NCBI RefSeq assembly: GCF_046614675.1
Contig: NZ_JBKKJT010000001.1
Span: forward strand, 1-64,000
Length of the DNA stretch: 64,000 nt
Direction of reading: 5' to 3'
Source of the DNA: Chryseobacterium cupriresistens
GTDB taxonomy: Bacteria; Bacteroidota; Bacteroidia; Flavobacteriales; Weeksellaceae
The position numbers and the translations under genes were made by a program. This document shows, in pieces, positions 1-9,136 of this stretch; the first letter of the stretch is position 1; each line of letters starts with the position of its first letter. The notes under the pieces were generated by a model. That model worked only from the letters and a program-made list of their open reading frames with translations. It was not told the DNA's origin and ran no database searches.

Positions 1-1
1 G

Positions 2-76
2 ATAGATTTTGAAGAAAGTAGGGTAAAAATCAAAGACGTTCACCCTACGCAAGCTAACTCAAGGTCGCTTTTATAA
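2..76 (+). CDS. possible 3' end of an upstream gene (partial)
   Basis: Frame 2 is open from the window edge to a TAA at 74-76 and reads as 24 residues of mixed composition ending in NSRSLL. It could be the C-terminus of a gene that begins before the window. The fragment is too short to assign to a family. Export operons of the type that follows are often preceded by a TetR-type regulator, but nothing here proves that. Confidence 0.3.
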   Translation: MDFEESRVKIKDVHPTQANSRSLL

Positions 77-529
77 ATATAAATGTATAAAAAATATTTG
101 GAAGTTAACACAGAATCTAAAGCCAATTGAAGTTTTGTTTTTTATTAAACGGGCTAAAGCCCGTTCCTATTAAATATTGTTTTTCACAGATTTTATAGAT
201 TAAGAAATTTATTATACAAGCCTATCCATCCAGTTTGTCATTCCGAAGGAATCCAAATTCCAAATTCAGAATGATTTTTTTCAGAAAATGTTCTTTTCTT
301 CCTTTGTTTCCTGAAAAAAGTGTCGTAAAAATAATACAGAAAAAGTAGAGTTAAAATTTTTTTCAGGTTTTCTAGTATTTAATTAATATTTAAACGACTC
401 CGACAAAACTTTATTTTATAAGGTTTTAAACTTAAACATATTTTAAACTTAATTTAAATTCACCGTCTTGTAGAATTATCTTTAAGGATTTTAACAATTT
501 TTGCATTATATTTGTTGTAAACATAAACC
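77..529. other. AT-rich intergenic region upstream of the export operon
   Basis: No credible gene. It contains a perfect 18-bp palindrome, AACGGGCTAAAGCCCGTT, at 148-165, which is also present at 57946-57963. A short palindromic repeat, TGTCATTCCGAAGGAATC, lies at 236-253. A promoter-like box lies just before the tolC-like gene. The rest is AT-rich sequence without recognisable structure. Confidence 0.6.
507..514 (+). promoter_or_regulatory. candidate -7 box of the export operon
   Basis: TATATTTG matches the Bacteroidota -7 consensus TAnnTTTG and lies 15 nt before the ATG at 530. No clear TTTG box is seen at the usual distance upstream, so this is a weak call. If it is used, the leader is very short. 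Confidence 0.3.
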
Positions 530-1948
530 ATGAAAAACAATTTATTGATTTTTACGTTTAGTTTTTTTGCTTTCCCCGCTTTTGGCTGGGCACAGTCTGC
601 GCCGGATTTTAAAGAACTTCTGGATAGTGCTATGGTTCGGGACTCGAACCTTAAAATGCAGATTACCCAAAATAAGCTTACTGACCTTGACGAGCACAAA
701 CTGAAGGATATCTTTCTTCCAACCCTGGAATTGAGCGGTCAGGCCGGTTATCTCAACGGAACAGCAAGACTGACGTCCCCGGAATTCAATCTCGCTCCCT
801 TTATCAATATTCCCGAAGGGACTTTCAACAATAATTTCAATGTATCCGGATTTTCAGGTATTGCCAAGGCAGATGCCAAAATGCTGCTGTATTCAGGAGG
901 AAAGGTGAAGTACATGAAAAAAGCGGTGGAAGAAAAGAAAAAGTCTGAAGATATCCTTCTGGAAAAAACAAAAGATGAGGTGATTGCCACCATTTCCAAA
1001 GCCTATGATCAGTTAGCATTGATTCATCAGTCTAAAAAGGTTCTGGATGAAAGTAAAAAAAGATTGGATATCAACCGAAAAACAGCTGATAAAGCGCTTG
1101 GCTATGGTTTGATAACGCCTTATGACCATAAGAAAATTGAACTCGCCCAGGCTACTCTGGATGCTAAAATGGTAGAATATGAAGGGAAAAAAGAACTTCT
1201 TCTTACCCAGCTTTATATTTTGACAGGGATTCAAAGAGAAAGGCTCAGAATGATTGATCCTGTATTATCTCCTGTAGAATTGCTGGCTGCAGAAAAAGGG
1301 ATTGAACAGAGAGCAGAAATCCGTGCACTGGAACATGGAATCAGTGCGGCAGACTATAAAATAAAAGCAGAAAGAACGTGGATGATTCCTAAAGTACAAC
1401 TGATGGCTTCTGCCTATTATATCGGATTGTACGGGAATAGAATAAAATCTTCGGAAAATGTAATCCCTGCTGTGCCAATTCTTGGATATGAAGGGAAAAA
1501 GCTGGACTGGAGACCTAATAACATCAACGTGTTTCCATTGATTACAGCAGGTGTAGGTTTTAAATGGGAAATTTTCGACGGTAAAGAAGGAAAACATGCA
1601 GAAGAAACTGCCAAAGTTGGTAAAGAAGTATTGCAGAACCAGAAAGAAGACGCCCTGAAAAAACTGACCTTGAATCTGGCTAATAATCAAACCAATTATG
1701 ATATCGCTTCTGCGCAGATTACCCTGAAAGCCAAAGAAAAAGAGCTGGCTAAAAATGCACTCGTACAGGCAGAAAAAGAATTCAGATACGGAATGAGTAA
1801 ATCTTCACAGCTTATTGATGCCGAAAATGATCTTGAAGTTGCAGAACTGGAATATCAGAATGCCATTTTCAACCAGAGAAGAGCGGGGATAGAACTGATG
1901 AGATCTACCCAGGAACTGGATATCACCAAATTTTATTTAATCCCTTAA
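530..1948 (+). CDS. TolC-family outer membrane efflux protein
   Basis: Outer membrane channel subunit of a tripartite export system. The 472-residue length is normal for the family. Residues 1-22 form a signal peptide ending in an Ala-Gln site typical of flavobacteria. The rest is the alternating coiled-coil and strand pattern of two OEP repeats, with long Lys/Glu/Ala-rich helices at about 120-230 and 360-460. The ATG at 530 directly precedes the signal peptide. The membrane-fusion gene begins 8 nt after the stop, so the two are surely co-transcribed. By analogy the protein docks with the fusion protein to carry a small molecule or drug across the outer membrane. The substrate cannot be told from sequence. 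Confidence 0.9.
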   Translation: MKNNLLIFTFSFFAFPAFGWAQSAPDFKELLDSAMVRDSNLKMQITQNKLTDLDEHKLKDIFLPTLELSGQAGYLNGTARLTSPEFNLAPFINIPEGTFNNNFNVSGFSGIAKADAKMLLYSGGKVKYMKKAVEEKKKSEDILLEKTKDEVIATISKAYDQLALIHQSKKVLDESKKRLDINRKTADKALGYGLITPYDHKKIELAQATLDAKMVEYEGKKELLLTQLYILTGIQRERLRMIDPVLSPVELLAAEKGIEQRAEIRALEHGISAADYKIKAERTWMIPKVQLMASAYYIGLYGNRIKSSENVIPAVPILGYEGKKLDWRPNNINVFPLITAGVGFKWEIFDGKEGKHAEETAKVGKEVLQNQKEDALKKLTLNLANNQTNYDIASAQITLKAKEKELAKNALVQAEKEFRYGMSKSSQLIDAENDLEVAELEYQNAIFNQRRAGIELMRSTQELDITKFYLIP

Positions 1949-1956
1949 AAATTTAA

Positions 1957-2916
1957 ATGATGCATAAAAATATATCTATACTCTTCGCTGCTCTGTTTTT
2001 ATTGGGGAGCTGTGACAAAAAAAACGAGAAAATCAAAGAACCGGAAGGAAAAACCAAAAAGGATGTGATCTCTTTTGCCCCTAAAGTTACCGGAAGGATT
2101 CTGAAAATATATGTTTCCGAAGGTCAGACTGTGAAAAAAGGAGATACCCTGGCACAGCTTGATGTACCGGAAGTTTCTGCAAAAATTGCACAGGCGCAAG
2201 GAGCAGTAAGTGCGGCTACGGCTCAGGAGCAAATGGCAAAAAACGGAGCAACAGCCGATCAGATGAGACAGCTTCAGGCCAAATATAAAGGATTGAAGGA
2301 ACAATATGAATTTGCTCAGAAATCATACAGAAGAGCCAATAATATGTTCCGCGACAGTTTAATGTCTCCACAGGCTCATGACGAAATCTACGCAAAATTG
2401 CAGGGAGCAAAGGCACAATATGATGCTGTAGTGGCGGAACTTGATGATGTGAAAAGAGGAACCCGTTTCGAAAAAGTAGAAATGGCGGCCGGACAGGCAT
2501 CACAGGCTAAAGGCGCTTTGCAGGAAGCAAATGTAGCCTATTCCGAAAGATATATTATTGCCACCAATGATATGGAGATCGAAACCATCAGCCTGAATAC
2601 TGGCGAGTTGGCAACCGCTGGTTTTGCTCTGTTCAACGGATATATTCCTGAGAGTACTTTTTTCAGATTTACCATCCCGGAAAGTGCTATTTCAAAATAT
2701 AAAAAAGGACAGGAGGTCACCATGCAGGTAGTCTATAACAAAGAAAACCTTACGGGAACTATCGTGTATATTAAACAGCTGACAAAGTATGCGGATATCA
2801 CCACGGCTTACCCGGACTATCAGTTACAAGACGCTATCTACGAGATCAAAGTAAAACCCAAAGACATGAATAAGGCTAAAAATATTTTAGTCAATGCCAA
2901 CGTAATCCTGAAATAA
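1957..2916 (+). CDS. HlyD/AcrA-type membrane fusion lipoprotein
   Basis: Periplasmic adaptor that links the inner-membrane permease to the TolC-like channel. The N-terminus has a lipobox with Cys at about residue 19 (LGSC), so it is probably a lipoprotein. Next comes a biotinyl-lipoyl-like half-motif (residues about 40-75, with GRILKIYVSEGQTVKKGD), a long coiled-coil hairpin (about 80-180), the returning lipoyl half, and a beta-barrel domain (about 225-319). Two in-frame ATGs (1957, 1960) are equally possible starts. It sits 8 nt after the TolC-like gene and 66 nt before the permease, an ordinary type of efflux operon in this phylum. Confidence 0.9.
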   Translation: MMHKNISILFAALFLLGSCDKKNEKIKEPEGKTKKDVISFAPKVTGRILKIYVSEGQTVKKGDTLAQLDVPEVSAKIAQAQGAVSAATAQEQMAKNGATADQMRQLQAKYKGLKEQYEFAQKSYRRANNMFRDSLMSPQAHDEIYAKLQGAKAQYDAVVAELDDVKRGTRFEKVEMAAGQASQAKGALQEANVAYSERYIIATNDMEIETISLNTGELATAGFALFNGYIPESTFFRFTIPESAISKYKKGQEVTMQVVYNKENLTGTIVYIKQLTKYADITTAYPDYQLQDAIYEIKVKPKDMNKAKNILVNANVILK

Positions 2917-2982
2917 ATTGAAAAGGACAGATGAAGCTTCTATAAAATTTCATTTCGTTCTTCCACTTATAAAAATATACAG

Positions 2983-4191
2983 ATGAAAGAATTTTTCCGT
3001 CTTTTGAAACGTGAGTTCAAACTTTTTATCGGCAATTCCACCTTAAGGACGGTGTTCTTTTTGGCACCGGTTTTCTATGCCACCTTGCTGGGGTTTGTCT
3101 ACAAAAGCGGAAAAGTTGAAAATACTCCTGTTTTGGTTGTTGATAGAGACAATACACCGTTATCCAACCAACTGACGGAAATGTTGGATGATAATAAAAG
3201 CATCAAAATTATCAGATATCTGCAGGAACCTTTAAGCATAAAAGATGAGGTAATCAGGCATGAGGCAGCTGCTGTGGTTATTATTCCCTCAAGATTTGAA
3301 GGAGATATGCTGCAGAAAAAATATCCTGAACTGAATGTGTATATCAATACAGGAAATGTTTTAACGGCAAATTTTGCATCAAAAGCACTTCAGTTGACCA
3401 TCGGAACATTTTCTGCCGGAGCTTCCATTAAAGCCCTTCAGAAAGCAGGAATGCCTGCTGCAAAGGCTGCAACACAATATGAACCTTTCAAAGCCAATTA
3501 TATAACCCTTTTCAATACTACAGGAAATTATCTGATCTTTATGTGGCCCGCAATGCTGGCAGTGGTATTACAGCAGGTCATTCTGCTGGCAATGGCAGTG
3601 AGTTTTGCCGCTGAATTCGAAAGAGGATCTTTTGTGAAAGAATATCTGAAAATGAAAAAATGGGCCTTCCCGACCATGTTGATAAAAGTCATTCCGATCT
3701 GGGTGTTTTCTGTTCTTATTGTAGGTATTTATTACTTTATGCACATGATTTTCCATGTTCCGATGCCGGAAGGAATACTCAATTTTATTCTCCTCACAGC
3801 GGTATTTGTGGGATCAGCTTCATTTTTGGGAGTATTCATCAGTATTCTGATTCCGGATGCTTTGAAGGCGACACAAATCCTGATGGTCATTGCTTCGCCG
3901 GCTTTCATTATCAGTGGTTTTACATGGCCTTTGAATGCAATGCCTGCTTTTGTACAGTTTATCGCGAATATTATTCCGTTGACTCCCTTTTTACAGGCTT
4001 TCAAGATCTTATTGATTCAAAAAGGTTCGGTAGAGCTTACTTTCCCGTATCTGAAACATCTAAGTATCCTTTTAGTAATATATGCTGTTATCGGCTGGAT
4101 TGCTTTAAAGATCAAACTATGGTTTATTTTCAAAAAATCTGCACCCCAGGAAATTACAATTGAGGATACTTCTCGGGAAGAGATAGAGTAG
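2983..4191 (+). CDS. ABC-2 type transporter permease
   Basis: Inner-membrane component of the export operon. The layout is YhhJ/YbhR-like: one N-terminal membrane segment (about residues 22-42), a large periplasmic domain (about 45-180), then five membrane segments between about 185 and 385. The 402-residue length is slightly above the usual 370-380. No ATP-binding protein gene lies in the operon and no second permease follows, although such operons often carry two. The ATPase must be encoded elsewhere, or the permease pairs with another system. The stop is followed by a 291-nt gap without a clear terminator hairpin. Confidence 0.88.
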   Translation: MKEFFRLLKREFKLFIGNSTLRTVFFLAPVFYATLLGFVYKSGKVENTPVLVVDRDNTPLSNQLTEMLDDNKSIKIIRYLQEPLSIKDEVIRHEAAAVVIIPSRFEGDMLQKKYPELNVYINTGNVLTANFASKALQLTIGTFSAGASIKALQKAGMPAAKAATQYEPFKANYITLFNTTGNYLIFMWPAMLAVVLQQVILLAMAVSFAAEFERGSFVKEYLKMKKWAFPTMLIKVIPIWVFSVLIVGIYYFMHMIFHVPMPEGILNFILLTAVFVGSASFLGVFISILIPDALKATQILMVIASPAFIISGFTWPLNAMPAFVQFIANIIPLTPFLQAFKILLIQKGSVELTFPYLKHLSILLVIYAVIGWIALKIKLWFIFKKSAPQEITIEDTSREEIE

Positions 4192-4482
4192 TTTTTGGTT
4201 AATTTGTTGCTGGTTTTTAAGTTAGAGGTTGATATGATGCTGGTTTGCTGGTTACTTTTGTAGTATATAGGCTGGCAGATGATCAGTATCTATACCCGAC
4301 GACAAATTAAAGAGCAGGGAAAAATACGTAAAAAATAATCGAAAAATAGCCGAAAAACTTTCGAACTCGAATCCCGTACCCCATAACTCGTATCTCATAA
4401 CAAGCACCCCTCAATTTTTTCAGCCAACGATAAAATCAAACAAAAAAACTGATATATTTGTCCATAGTAAAATAGAAATTAT

Positions 4483-4938
4483 ATGGAAAATGTATTTGAT
4501 GCAAAAGATGCTCAAAACTATATTGATAGAATAAATAAGTTGGTGGAAGATACACACGGTCTGTGGGGAAAAATGACAGTAGACCAGATGCTGGCACACT
4601 GCTGTATTACCTATGAAATGGTATATGAACCGGAAAAACACAAAAAACCGGGAGCGATTGCAAAATTTATATTAAAAACTTTTGTAAAACCTAAAGTAGT
4701 GGGAGAAAAAGCATATCCAAGAGATTCACCTACCGCTCCACAGTTTTTGATTACCACCAGAAAGAATTTTCATGAAGAAAAAACAAGACTGATTGGTTTT
4801 ATCCAGAAGACTCAGCAGCTGGGAGCAGATGCGTTCGATGGTAAAGAATCTTTTTCTTTTGGTAAACTGAATTCCCAGGAATGGAACAATATGTTTGCCA
4901 AGCACCTGAACCATCACCTGGCACAATTTGGCGTTTAA
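4483..4938 (+). CDS. DUF1569 / DinB-like domain protein
   Basis: A 151-residue cytosolic protein of the DUF1569 family, distantly related to the DinB/YfiT four-helix fold. Visible signs are the N-terminal helix pair with WGKMTVDQMLAHC (the His that often binds metal in this superfamily) and a C-terminal HLNHHLAQF helix that supplies further His residues. Function is unknown, and thiol-dependent or metal-dependent transferase roles are only suggested by the fold. The gene stands 11 nt ahead of a secreted-protein gene and may be co-transcribed with it. Confidence 0.75.
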   Translation: MENVFDAKDAQNYIDRINKLVEDTHGLWGKMTVDQMLAHCCITYEMVYEPEKHKKPGAIAKFILKTFVKPKVVGEKAYPRDSPTAPQFLITTRKNFHEEKTRLIGFIQKTQQLGADAFDGKESFSFGKLNSQEWNNMFAKHLNHHLAQFGV

Positions 4939-4949
4939 ACACACTTTGT

Positions 4950-5420
4950 ATGAAAAAACTTTTATTACTTTTCATTCTGGCTGCCAATTTTGTATGGGGT
5001 CAGATGCCTGATATTTCCAATACATGGCTGAATAACAGTAAACCTTATATAGGAACCATTGGAAATAAAGGTCAGGAACTGAAACTGAAGATCAATATCT
5101 CTGAGCAGAATAAAAAAAATGATCAGGAATATTTTGTTTCAGGATATTCCCTTGTGGATACCAATTACACGAAATTTGAAGGCAAAATTACCATTTTAAA
5201 ATATAAAGATTCCAAAAAACAGGGAACCGTATACGGGGAGTATGAGCTGGCGGAAGAGAATAAAGGAAAACATTCCGGACTTTTCAAAGGGAAGTTTGTC
5301 TACAATTTCAAATGGAATAGAAAGACAGAGAAAATTGAAGAGCAGCACATCGAACTTACAGGCGATTGGAAAAGTTATGACGGAACCATTGAATTTAAGA
5401 CCCATCTTAAAAATCAGTAA
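4950..5420 (+). CDS. secreted hypothetical protein
   Basis: A 156-residue exported protein of unknown function. The start is placed at ATG 4950, which gives a clean signal peptide (MKKLLLLFILAANFVWGQ). A longer in-frame reading from 4881 would add 23 residues overlapping the DUF1569 gene and hide the signal peptide. The mature part is strand-rich and hydrophilic, with several charged Lys/Glu stretches. No family recognised. The gene begins 11 nt after the preceding stop. Confidence 0.7.
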   Translation: MKKLLLLFILAANFVWGQMPDISNTWLNNSKPYIGTIGNKGQELKLKINISEQNKKNDQEYFVSGYSLVDTNYTKFEGKITILKYKDSKKQGTVYGEYELAEENKGKHSGLFKGKFVYNFKWNRKTEKIEEQHIELTGDWKSYDGTIEFKTHLKNQ

Positions 5421-5489
5421 AACAACCTCATTATTCGACTTAACAATACCCCAGACCTCGGGGGCTTACTTTAAAAACTTACCAACATT

Positions 5490-5861
5490 ATGAAACTAGG
5501 CGCATTTTCAATTAGCTTAAGCGTAAAAGATCTTCAGAAATCAAAAAACTTTTATGAGAAGCTTGGGTTTACAACTATGGCAGGAACAGAAGCACAAAAC
5601 TACCTGATCATGAAAAACGGTTCTACGCTGATAGGACTTTTTCAGGCAATGTTTGATGGGAATATGCTTACCTTCAATCCGGGATGGGACGAAAATGCAC
5701 AGAATCTGGAATCTTTTGATGATGTGCGTGAAATTCAGAAAAGATTAAAAGAAAACGGAGTTGAAATCAGTAGAGAAGCCGATGAAACCACCTCCGGGCC
5801 AGAACATATCTATCTGAAAGATCCGGATGGAAATATGATTCTTATAGATCAACACAGATAA
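5490..5861 (+). CDS. VOC (glyoxalase/bleomycin resistance) family protein
   Basis: A 123-residue vicinal-oxygen-chelate protein of two beta-alpha-beta-beta-beta modules. Typical features are SISLSVKDLQKSKNFYEKLGF at the start (first strand and helix) and the closing IYLKDPDGNMILIDQH motif, whose Asp/Glu/His positions are metal-ligand sites in related enzymes. The substrate is unknown. It is first of a run of small stress-type proteins (SRPBCC, then another VOC), with only 17 nt before the next gene. Confidence 0.85.
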   Translation: MKLGAFSISLSVKDLQKSKNFYEKLGFTTMAGTEAQNYLIMKNGSTLIGLFQAMFDGNMLTFNPGWDENAQNLESFDDVREIQKRLKENGVEISREADETTSGPEHIYLKDPDGNMILIDQHR

Positions 5862-5878
5862 TAATTAAAAACACATTG

Positions 5879-6427
5879 ATGATGAGAACATTTAAATGTA
5901 TTTTTTTACTATTAGCCACATTACTAATCATTTTGCTGATTTGGGCTGCTTTTATTCCGGGTGACTGTCAATATGAAAAATCGATTTCCATTAATGCACC
6001 GGTGGAAAAAGTATGGCAGAATACCAATACCCTCAAAGCAATGGATCAATGGAGTCCATGGAATGATCTTGATCCGGGTATGAAAAAAGAGTGGACGGGA
6101 ACAACTGGCCAGCACGGAGAAAAAGTTTGCTGGGATAGTAAAAATAAACAGGCAGGAAAAGGCTGCCAGGAATTGGAAAAAGTAGATGAAGCTGGTAAAA
6201 GAATAGATACGGCAATCAAATTTCTTACCCCTTATGAAAGTGAAGCAAATGCTTACGTAACAGTAGTTCCGGAAGGAAACGGAAGTAGGGCAACATGGGG
6301 ATTTACTTCTGAGATTCCTTATCCGTTTACCTTGATGAAGTTATTTATGAATATGGAGAATGCTATCGGAAAAGATTATCAGAAAGGGCTTTCACGATTA
6401 AAAGCACTGTCTGAAAAACCTCAATAA
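5879..6427 (+). CDS. SRPBCC family protein with N-terminal membrane anchor
   Basis: A 182-residue START/Bet v1-like (polyketide cyclase/dehydrase type) protein. Residues 1-25 form one hydrophobic segment, so the ligand-binding domain is probably anchored outside the cytoplasmic membrane. The domain starts with SISINAPVEKVWQNTNTL and has the expected WSPWNDLDPGMK segment after the first helix. The start is ATG 5879. ATG 5882 and TTG 5876 are in-frame alternatives. Function is unknown; members bind hydrophobic ligands. It lies 17 nt downstream of the VOC gene. Confidence 0.8.
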   Translation: MMRTFKCIFLLLATLLIILLIWAAFIPGDCQYEKSISINAPVEKVWQNTNTLKAMDQWSPWNDLDPGMKKEWTGTTGQHGEKVCWDSKNKQAGKGCQELEKVDEAGKRIDTAIKFLTPYESEANAYVTVVPEGNGSRATWGFTSEIPYPFTLMKLFMNMENAIGKDYQKGLSRLKALSEKPQ

Positions 6428-6459
6428 AAACAAATTGAACTTAAAAAAACAAAACAATT

Positions 6460-6906
6460 ATGGCAACAGTAAACGTTTACCTGACATTCAACGGAAACTG
6501 CAGAGAAGCATTCGATTTTTATAAATCTGTTTTCGGAGGAGAATATCCTTATATCGGAACATTTGGCGAAATGCCTCCAATGGAAGGAAAAGAAATGCCT
6601 GAAGAAGACAAAAACAAAATCATGCACGTTTCTCTTCCGATCTCTAAAGAAACGATTTTGATGGGAAGCGATACAGGAGGAGAGTGGTCTTCCAACTTCA
6701 AGGCAGGAAACAACTTCTCTATTTCTGTGAACGCTGAATCTAAAGAAGAAGCAGACAAATTATTCGGTGGTCTTTCTGCAGGCGGACAGGTAACAATGCC
6801 AATGGCTGATACCTTCTGGGGAGCTTATTTCGGAATGTTCAGCGATAAATTCGGAATCAACTGGATGGTAAATTATGACGATCCAGCTAAAATGCAGCAC
6901 TCATAA
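6460..6906 (+). CDS. PhnB-like VOC family protein
   Basis: A 148-residue PhnB/DUF1338-like glyoxalase-fold protein, recognised from the opening VNVYLTFNGNCREAFDFYKS and the terminal GAYFGMFSDKFGINWMVNY motif. These proteins are soluble homodimers of uncertain function. The gene follows the SRPBCC gene after 32 nt and ends at a strong bidirectional terminator. Confidence 0.88.
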   Translation: MATVNVYLTFNGNCREAFDFYKSVFGGEYPYIGTFGEMPPMEGKEMPEEDKNKIMHVSLPISKETILMGSDTGGEWSSNFKAGNNFSISVNAESKEEADKLFGGLSAGGQVTMPMADTFWGAYFGMFSDKFGINWMVNYDDPAKMQHS

Positions 6907-6932
6907 AATTTATCTTTGCACTCAAAATAATA

Positions 6933-6963
6933 AAAAAACCGACAGGAGCCTGTCGGTTTTTTT
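6933..6963. terminator. bidirectional intrinsic terminator
   Basis: The hairpin AAAACCGACAG / CTGTCGGTTTT has a GAGC loop and T-runs on both strands. It sits between the convergent VOC gene and the type IX-secreted protein gene and can end transcription from both. Confidence 0.9.
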
Positions 6964-6983
6964 ACTGATAAGTTGCTGAGCTA

Positions 6984-7829
6984 TTATTTCTTTTTAATGA
7001 TTTTGTAGCTTCCTGATGCTGTTGTGATGAGGTAGATACCATCAGGGAACTCACTTATATCAAACTTATTTTTATCTTTTTCAGCTGTTGTGGATTTCAT
7101 AAGTTTTCCGGACTGATCATATAAAGAAACATTTTCATTTTTCTTCAGGTCATCCATATAGAAGATACCGGAAGTTGGGTTAGGATAAATATTCTTTTTG
7201 TCTTTGATAGATTTTTCTGAAGTGCCCAGCGTAGAAATTTTTGTCCATGTAAATGCGTCCAGGCACATATAGACATATCCTCCGGTGGATTGCAGCTGGA
7301 TTTCATCAATGGTAGTATTGCTGTTATTCTGATTATTTAGGGTGGAAAGATCAATCAGGGTAAATCCGTTGTTGATACCTGTCGTTCCCGTAGTTGCATT
7401 AAATGTAGTATTAAATCCGGATGTTTTTGTGGTGGTGAACTTTGTAACTCCCCCTAATTTTCCCGTAATAATAAGTGTTCCTGATGAGGTAGACTGGTTT
7501 AAAGCAGTATTGCTTAAAAATACCCAAAACTTTGATACAGTGAATGCAGAATTGCTTTTAACACTGAAAGAGGGAGAGCTGATATTGGTTGTACCTGTAT
7601 TGTCGATATAGACATTATCATTAGCTGTTCCGTTCCAGCCGGTGTTTGGATAATTGCCCTGAATTCTGAAAGTTCCGGCCTGTGATATGATATTGAAAGT
7701 ATATCCGTTGCTGGTAAAGCTTGTGCTGCCGCCAGATGAAGTTTCAAAAGTCACAGTAGTTGTCTGTGCACTGGTCATTGTAATATTGCTTAAGAAAGCA
7801 AAGATTCCAAAAAAGATAATTTTTTTCAT
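6984..7829 (-). CDS. type IX secretion substrate with C-terminal sorting domain
   Basis: A 281-residue exported protein. Residues 1-22 are a signal peptide. The middle (about 23-200) is rich in Thr, Ser and Asn and strand-forming, resembling a lectin- or adhesin-like beta-sandwich. Residues about 205-281 form a type A Por secretion tail, recognised by KNIYPNPTSGIF, the SLYDQSGKLM segment and the closing DGIYLITT..YKIIKKK. The tail is known to direct cargo through the type IX system to the cell surface or medium. The function of the body is unknown. It is convergent with the VOC gene and shares its terminator. Confidence 0.85.
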   Translation of the reverse strand: MKKIIFFGIFAFLSNITMTSAQTTTVTFETSSGGSTSFTSNGYTFNIISQAGTFRIQGNYPNTGWNGTANDNVYIDNTGTTNISSPSFSVKSNSAFTVSKFWVFLSNTALNQSTSSGTLIITGKLGGVTKFTTTKTSGFNTTFNATTGTTGINNGFTLIDLSTLNNQNNSNTTIDEIQLQSTGGYVYMCLDAFTWTKISTLGTSEKSIKDKKNIYPNPTSGIFYMDDLKKNENVSLYDQSGKLMKSTTAEKDKNKFDISEFPDGIYLITTASGSYKIIKKK

Positions 7830-8144
7830 GATACAGATTTTTTAATGTTTAAAGAAGATCATAAGCTTCCCGTACTGTTGATGTGCTCATGAGTTTTTTC
7901 TGTAAAGGATACCACAAAGTAACCGAGAAATACAAAGTGACAACAGCGTATTAAATGCCGAATTGAAAAACAGGTAGAAATACGCAATTTTGGTGGTTTT
8001 TATTATTATAATTTTGAAAAAAGGATATTATGTTAATTAAAATGAATGTATTTCACAGTATGGTTAGTTTTTTTTCATAACTTGTAATGTGTAGCTGAAG
8101 TCACTTATTCTAAACCTATTATATAATTTAAAACGAGAAAAACT
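7830..8144. other. divergent intergenic region
   Basis: A 315-nt AT-rich gap between two divergent genes, expected to hold promoters for both. No repeat, hairpin terminator or small gene could be supported. Confidence 0.5.
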
Positions 8145-8471
8145 ATGGAATTACCTAAACATGCAGTCTTATTAGATGACGCTAAAAAATGGATCAGCAA
8201 TTGGCAGAATACAAAAATTATCGATGGAACATCTATCCGGGCCCACCTTATCCCGGCAAAGGACGTTCATGATATTTTTATTAATGACAAAGGATTTGAG
8301 AGATACCGGGGTTATAATGCCATTACCGATGAAGGAGAATTTAAATTTCTTCTGGTAGGAGTAGATGCAGATAACAATGATATTGTGGATTATGATAAAG
8401 GGTATTATGTATATGACATGACAACACCCTGCCCGAGCGTATGCTCTGCTGCAAAATGGTGGAAGCTGTAA
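8145..8471 (+). CDS. conserved-type hypothetical protein
   Basis: A 108-residue soluble protein without a signal peptide. It begins with a helical segment and ends in a Cys/Trp-bearing tail (CPSVCSAAKWWKL). I do not recognise a family. The tail with two Cys and two Trp after a run of acidic strands looks constrained, which argues for a real gene. It ends 11 nt before the start of the membrane protein in front of a histidine kinase, so it may belong to that signalling unit. Confidence 0.65.
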   Translation: MELPKHAVLLDDAKKWISNWQNTKIIDGTSIRAHLIPAKDVHDIFINDKGFERYRGYNAITDEGEFKFLLVGVDADNNDIVDYDKGYYVYDMTTPCPSVCSAAKWWKL

Positions 8472-8482
8472 ACTAGAGATCA

Positions 8483-9115
8483 TTGGATCACTGGATTGAA
8501 ATATTGTCATTAATTGGAAAAGGCATTCTGCTGATTAACCTGGCAGTATACTGTATAGGTTTTTCCGGAGCCGGAAAAGCCTATACATTCTTCATTGGTT
8601 ATTTGGCCTGGATATTACTGTGTGAAATTGTTTTTTATGTATTGAACTCACAGAAGATCAATAATCTGTTTTTCTCACATTATTATCTGATAGGCCAATT
8701 CATGTTACTGGGATTATTCTTCCATGAAATTGTAACGGAAAAATACCAGAAAAAAACAGCACGTACACTTTTAATTATCATTCCCGTAGTTCTTGTTATA
8801 CAGTATATCATATACCCCGAAAAGTATTATGTTTTTAATCTTTTTGAAATTTTTGTCACGTCTTATTCAATCATAATTCTGGCATTATTTCATTTATATA
8901 ATATACTGGATACCCAAAAGAAATACAATTATATAAGCCTGGGACTTTTACTTTATCTGATAAGCAGTACCGTAATATTTTTGTCGGGAAACCTGTATAC
9001 GGTGATGAACAGAAAACTGCATAAAGAGATATGGGTTTTCAATGTTGTTATGTTTATTGTGTATCAGATTTTTATTCTGACAGACTATCTGTCTTCCCGC
9101 AAAAAAAATGTGTAA
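8483..9115 (+). CDS. polytopic membrane protein upstream of a two-component system
   Basis: A 210-residue protein with about six predicted membrane helices and almost no soluble domain. No ATG is available near the start. TTG at 8483 is used because it keeps the first helix whole and sits 11 nt after the previous stop. No family recognised. It is followed after 21 nt by a histidine kinase that has only one membrane helix and no sensor domain. I infer that this protein could be the membrane sensor or partner of that kinase. Confidence 0.65.
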   Translation: MDHWIEILSLIGKGILLINLAVYCIGFSGAGKAYTFFIGYLAWILLCEIVFYVLNSQKINNLFFSHYYLIGQFMLLGLFFHEIVTEKYQKKTARTLLIIIPVVLVIQYIIYPEKYYVFNLFEIFVTSYSIIILALFHLYNILDTQKKYNYISLGLLLYLISSTVIFLSGNLYTVMNRKLHKEIWVFNVVMFIVYQIFILTDYLSSRKKNV

Positions 9116-9136
9116 TCACTGTTATGACTTTACAAA

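Noticed and set aside
3660..4163. 167-codon frame within the permease gene
   Set aside because: Same-strand shifted shadow with Cys/His/Phe-rich nonsense composition.
4340..4420. tRNA-like words (TTCGAACTCGAATCCCG) after the permease gene
   Set aside because: No acceptor stem, anticodon arm or CCA context can be built around them.
8172..8510. Minus-strand frame opposite the 108-residue hypothetical gene
   Set aside because: The plus-strand frame has better composition and spacing to the next gene. The minus frame would run across the start of the next gene.
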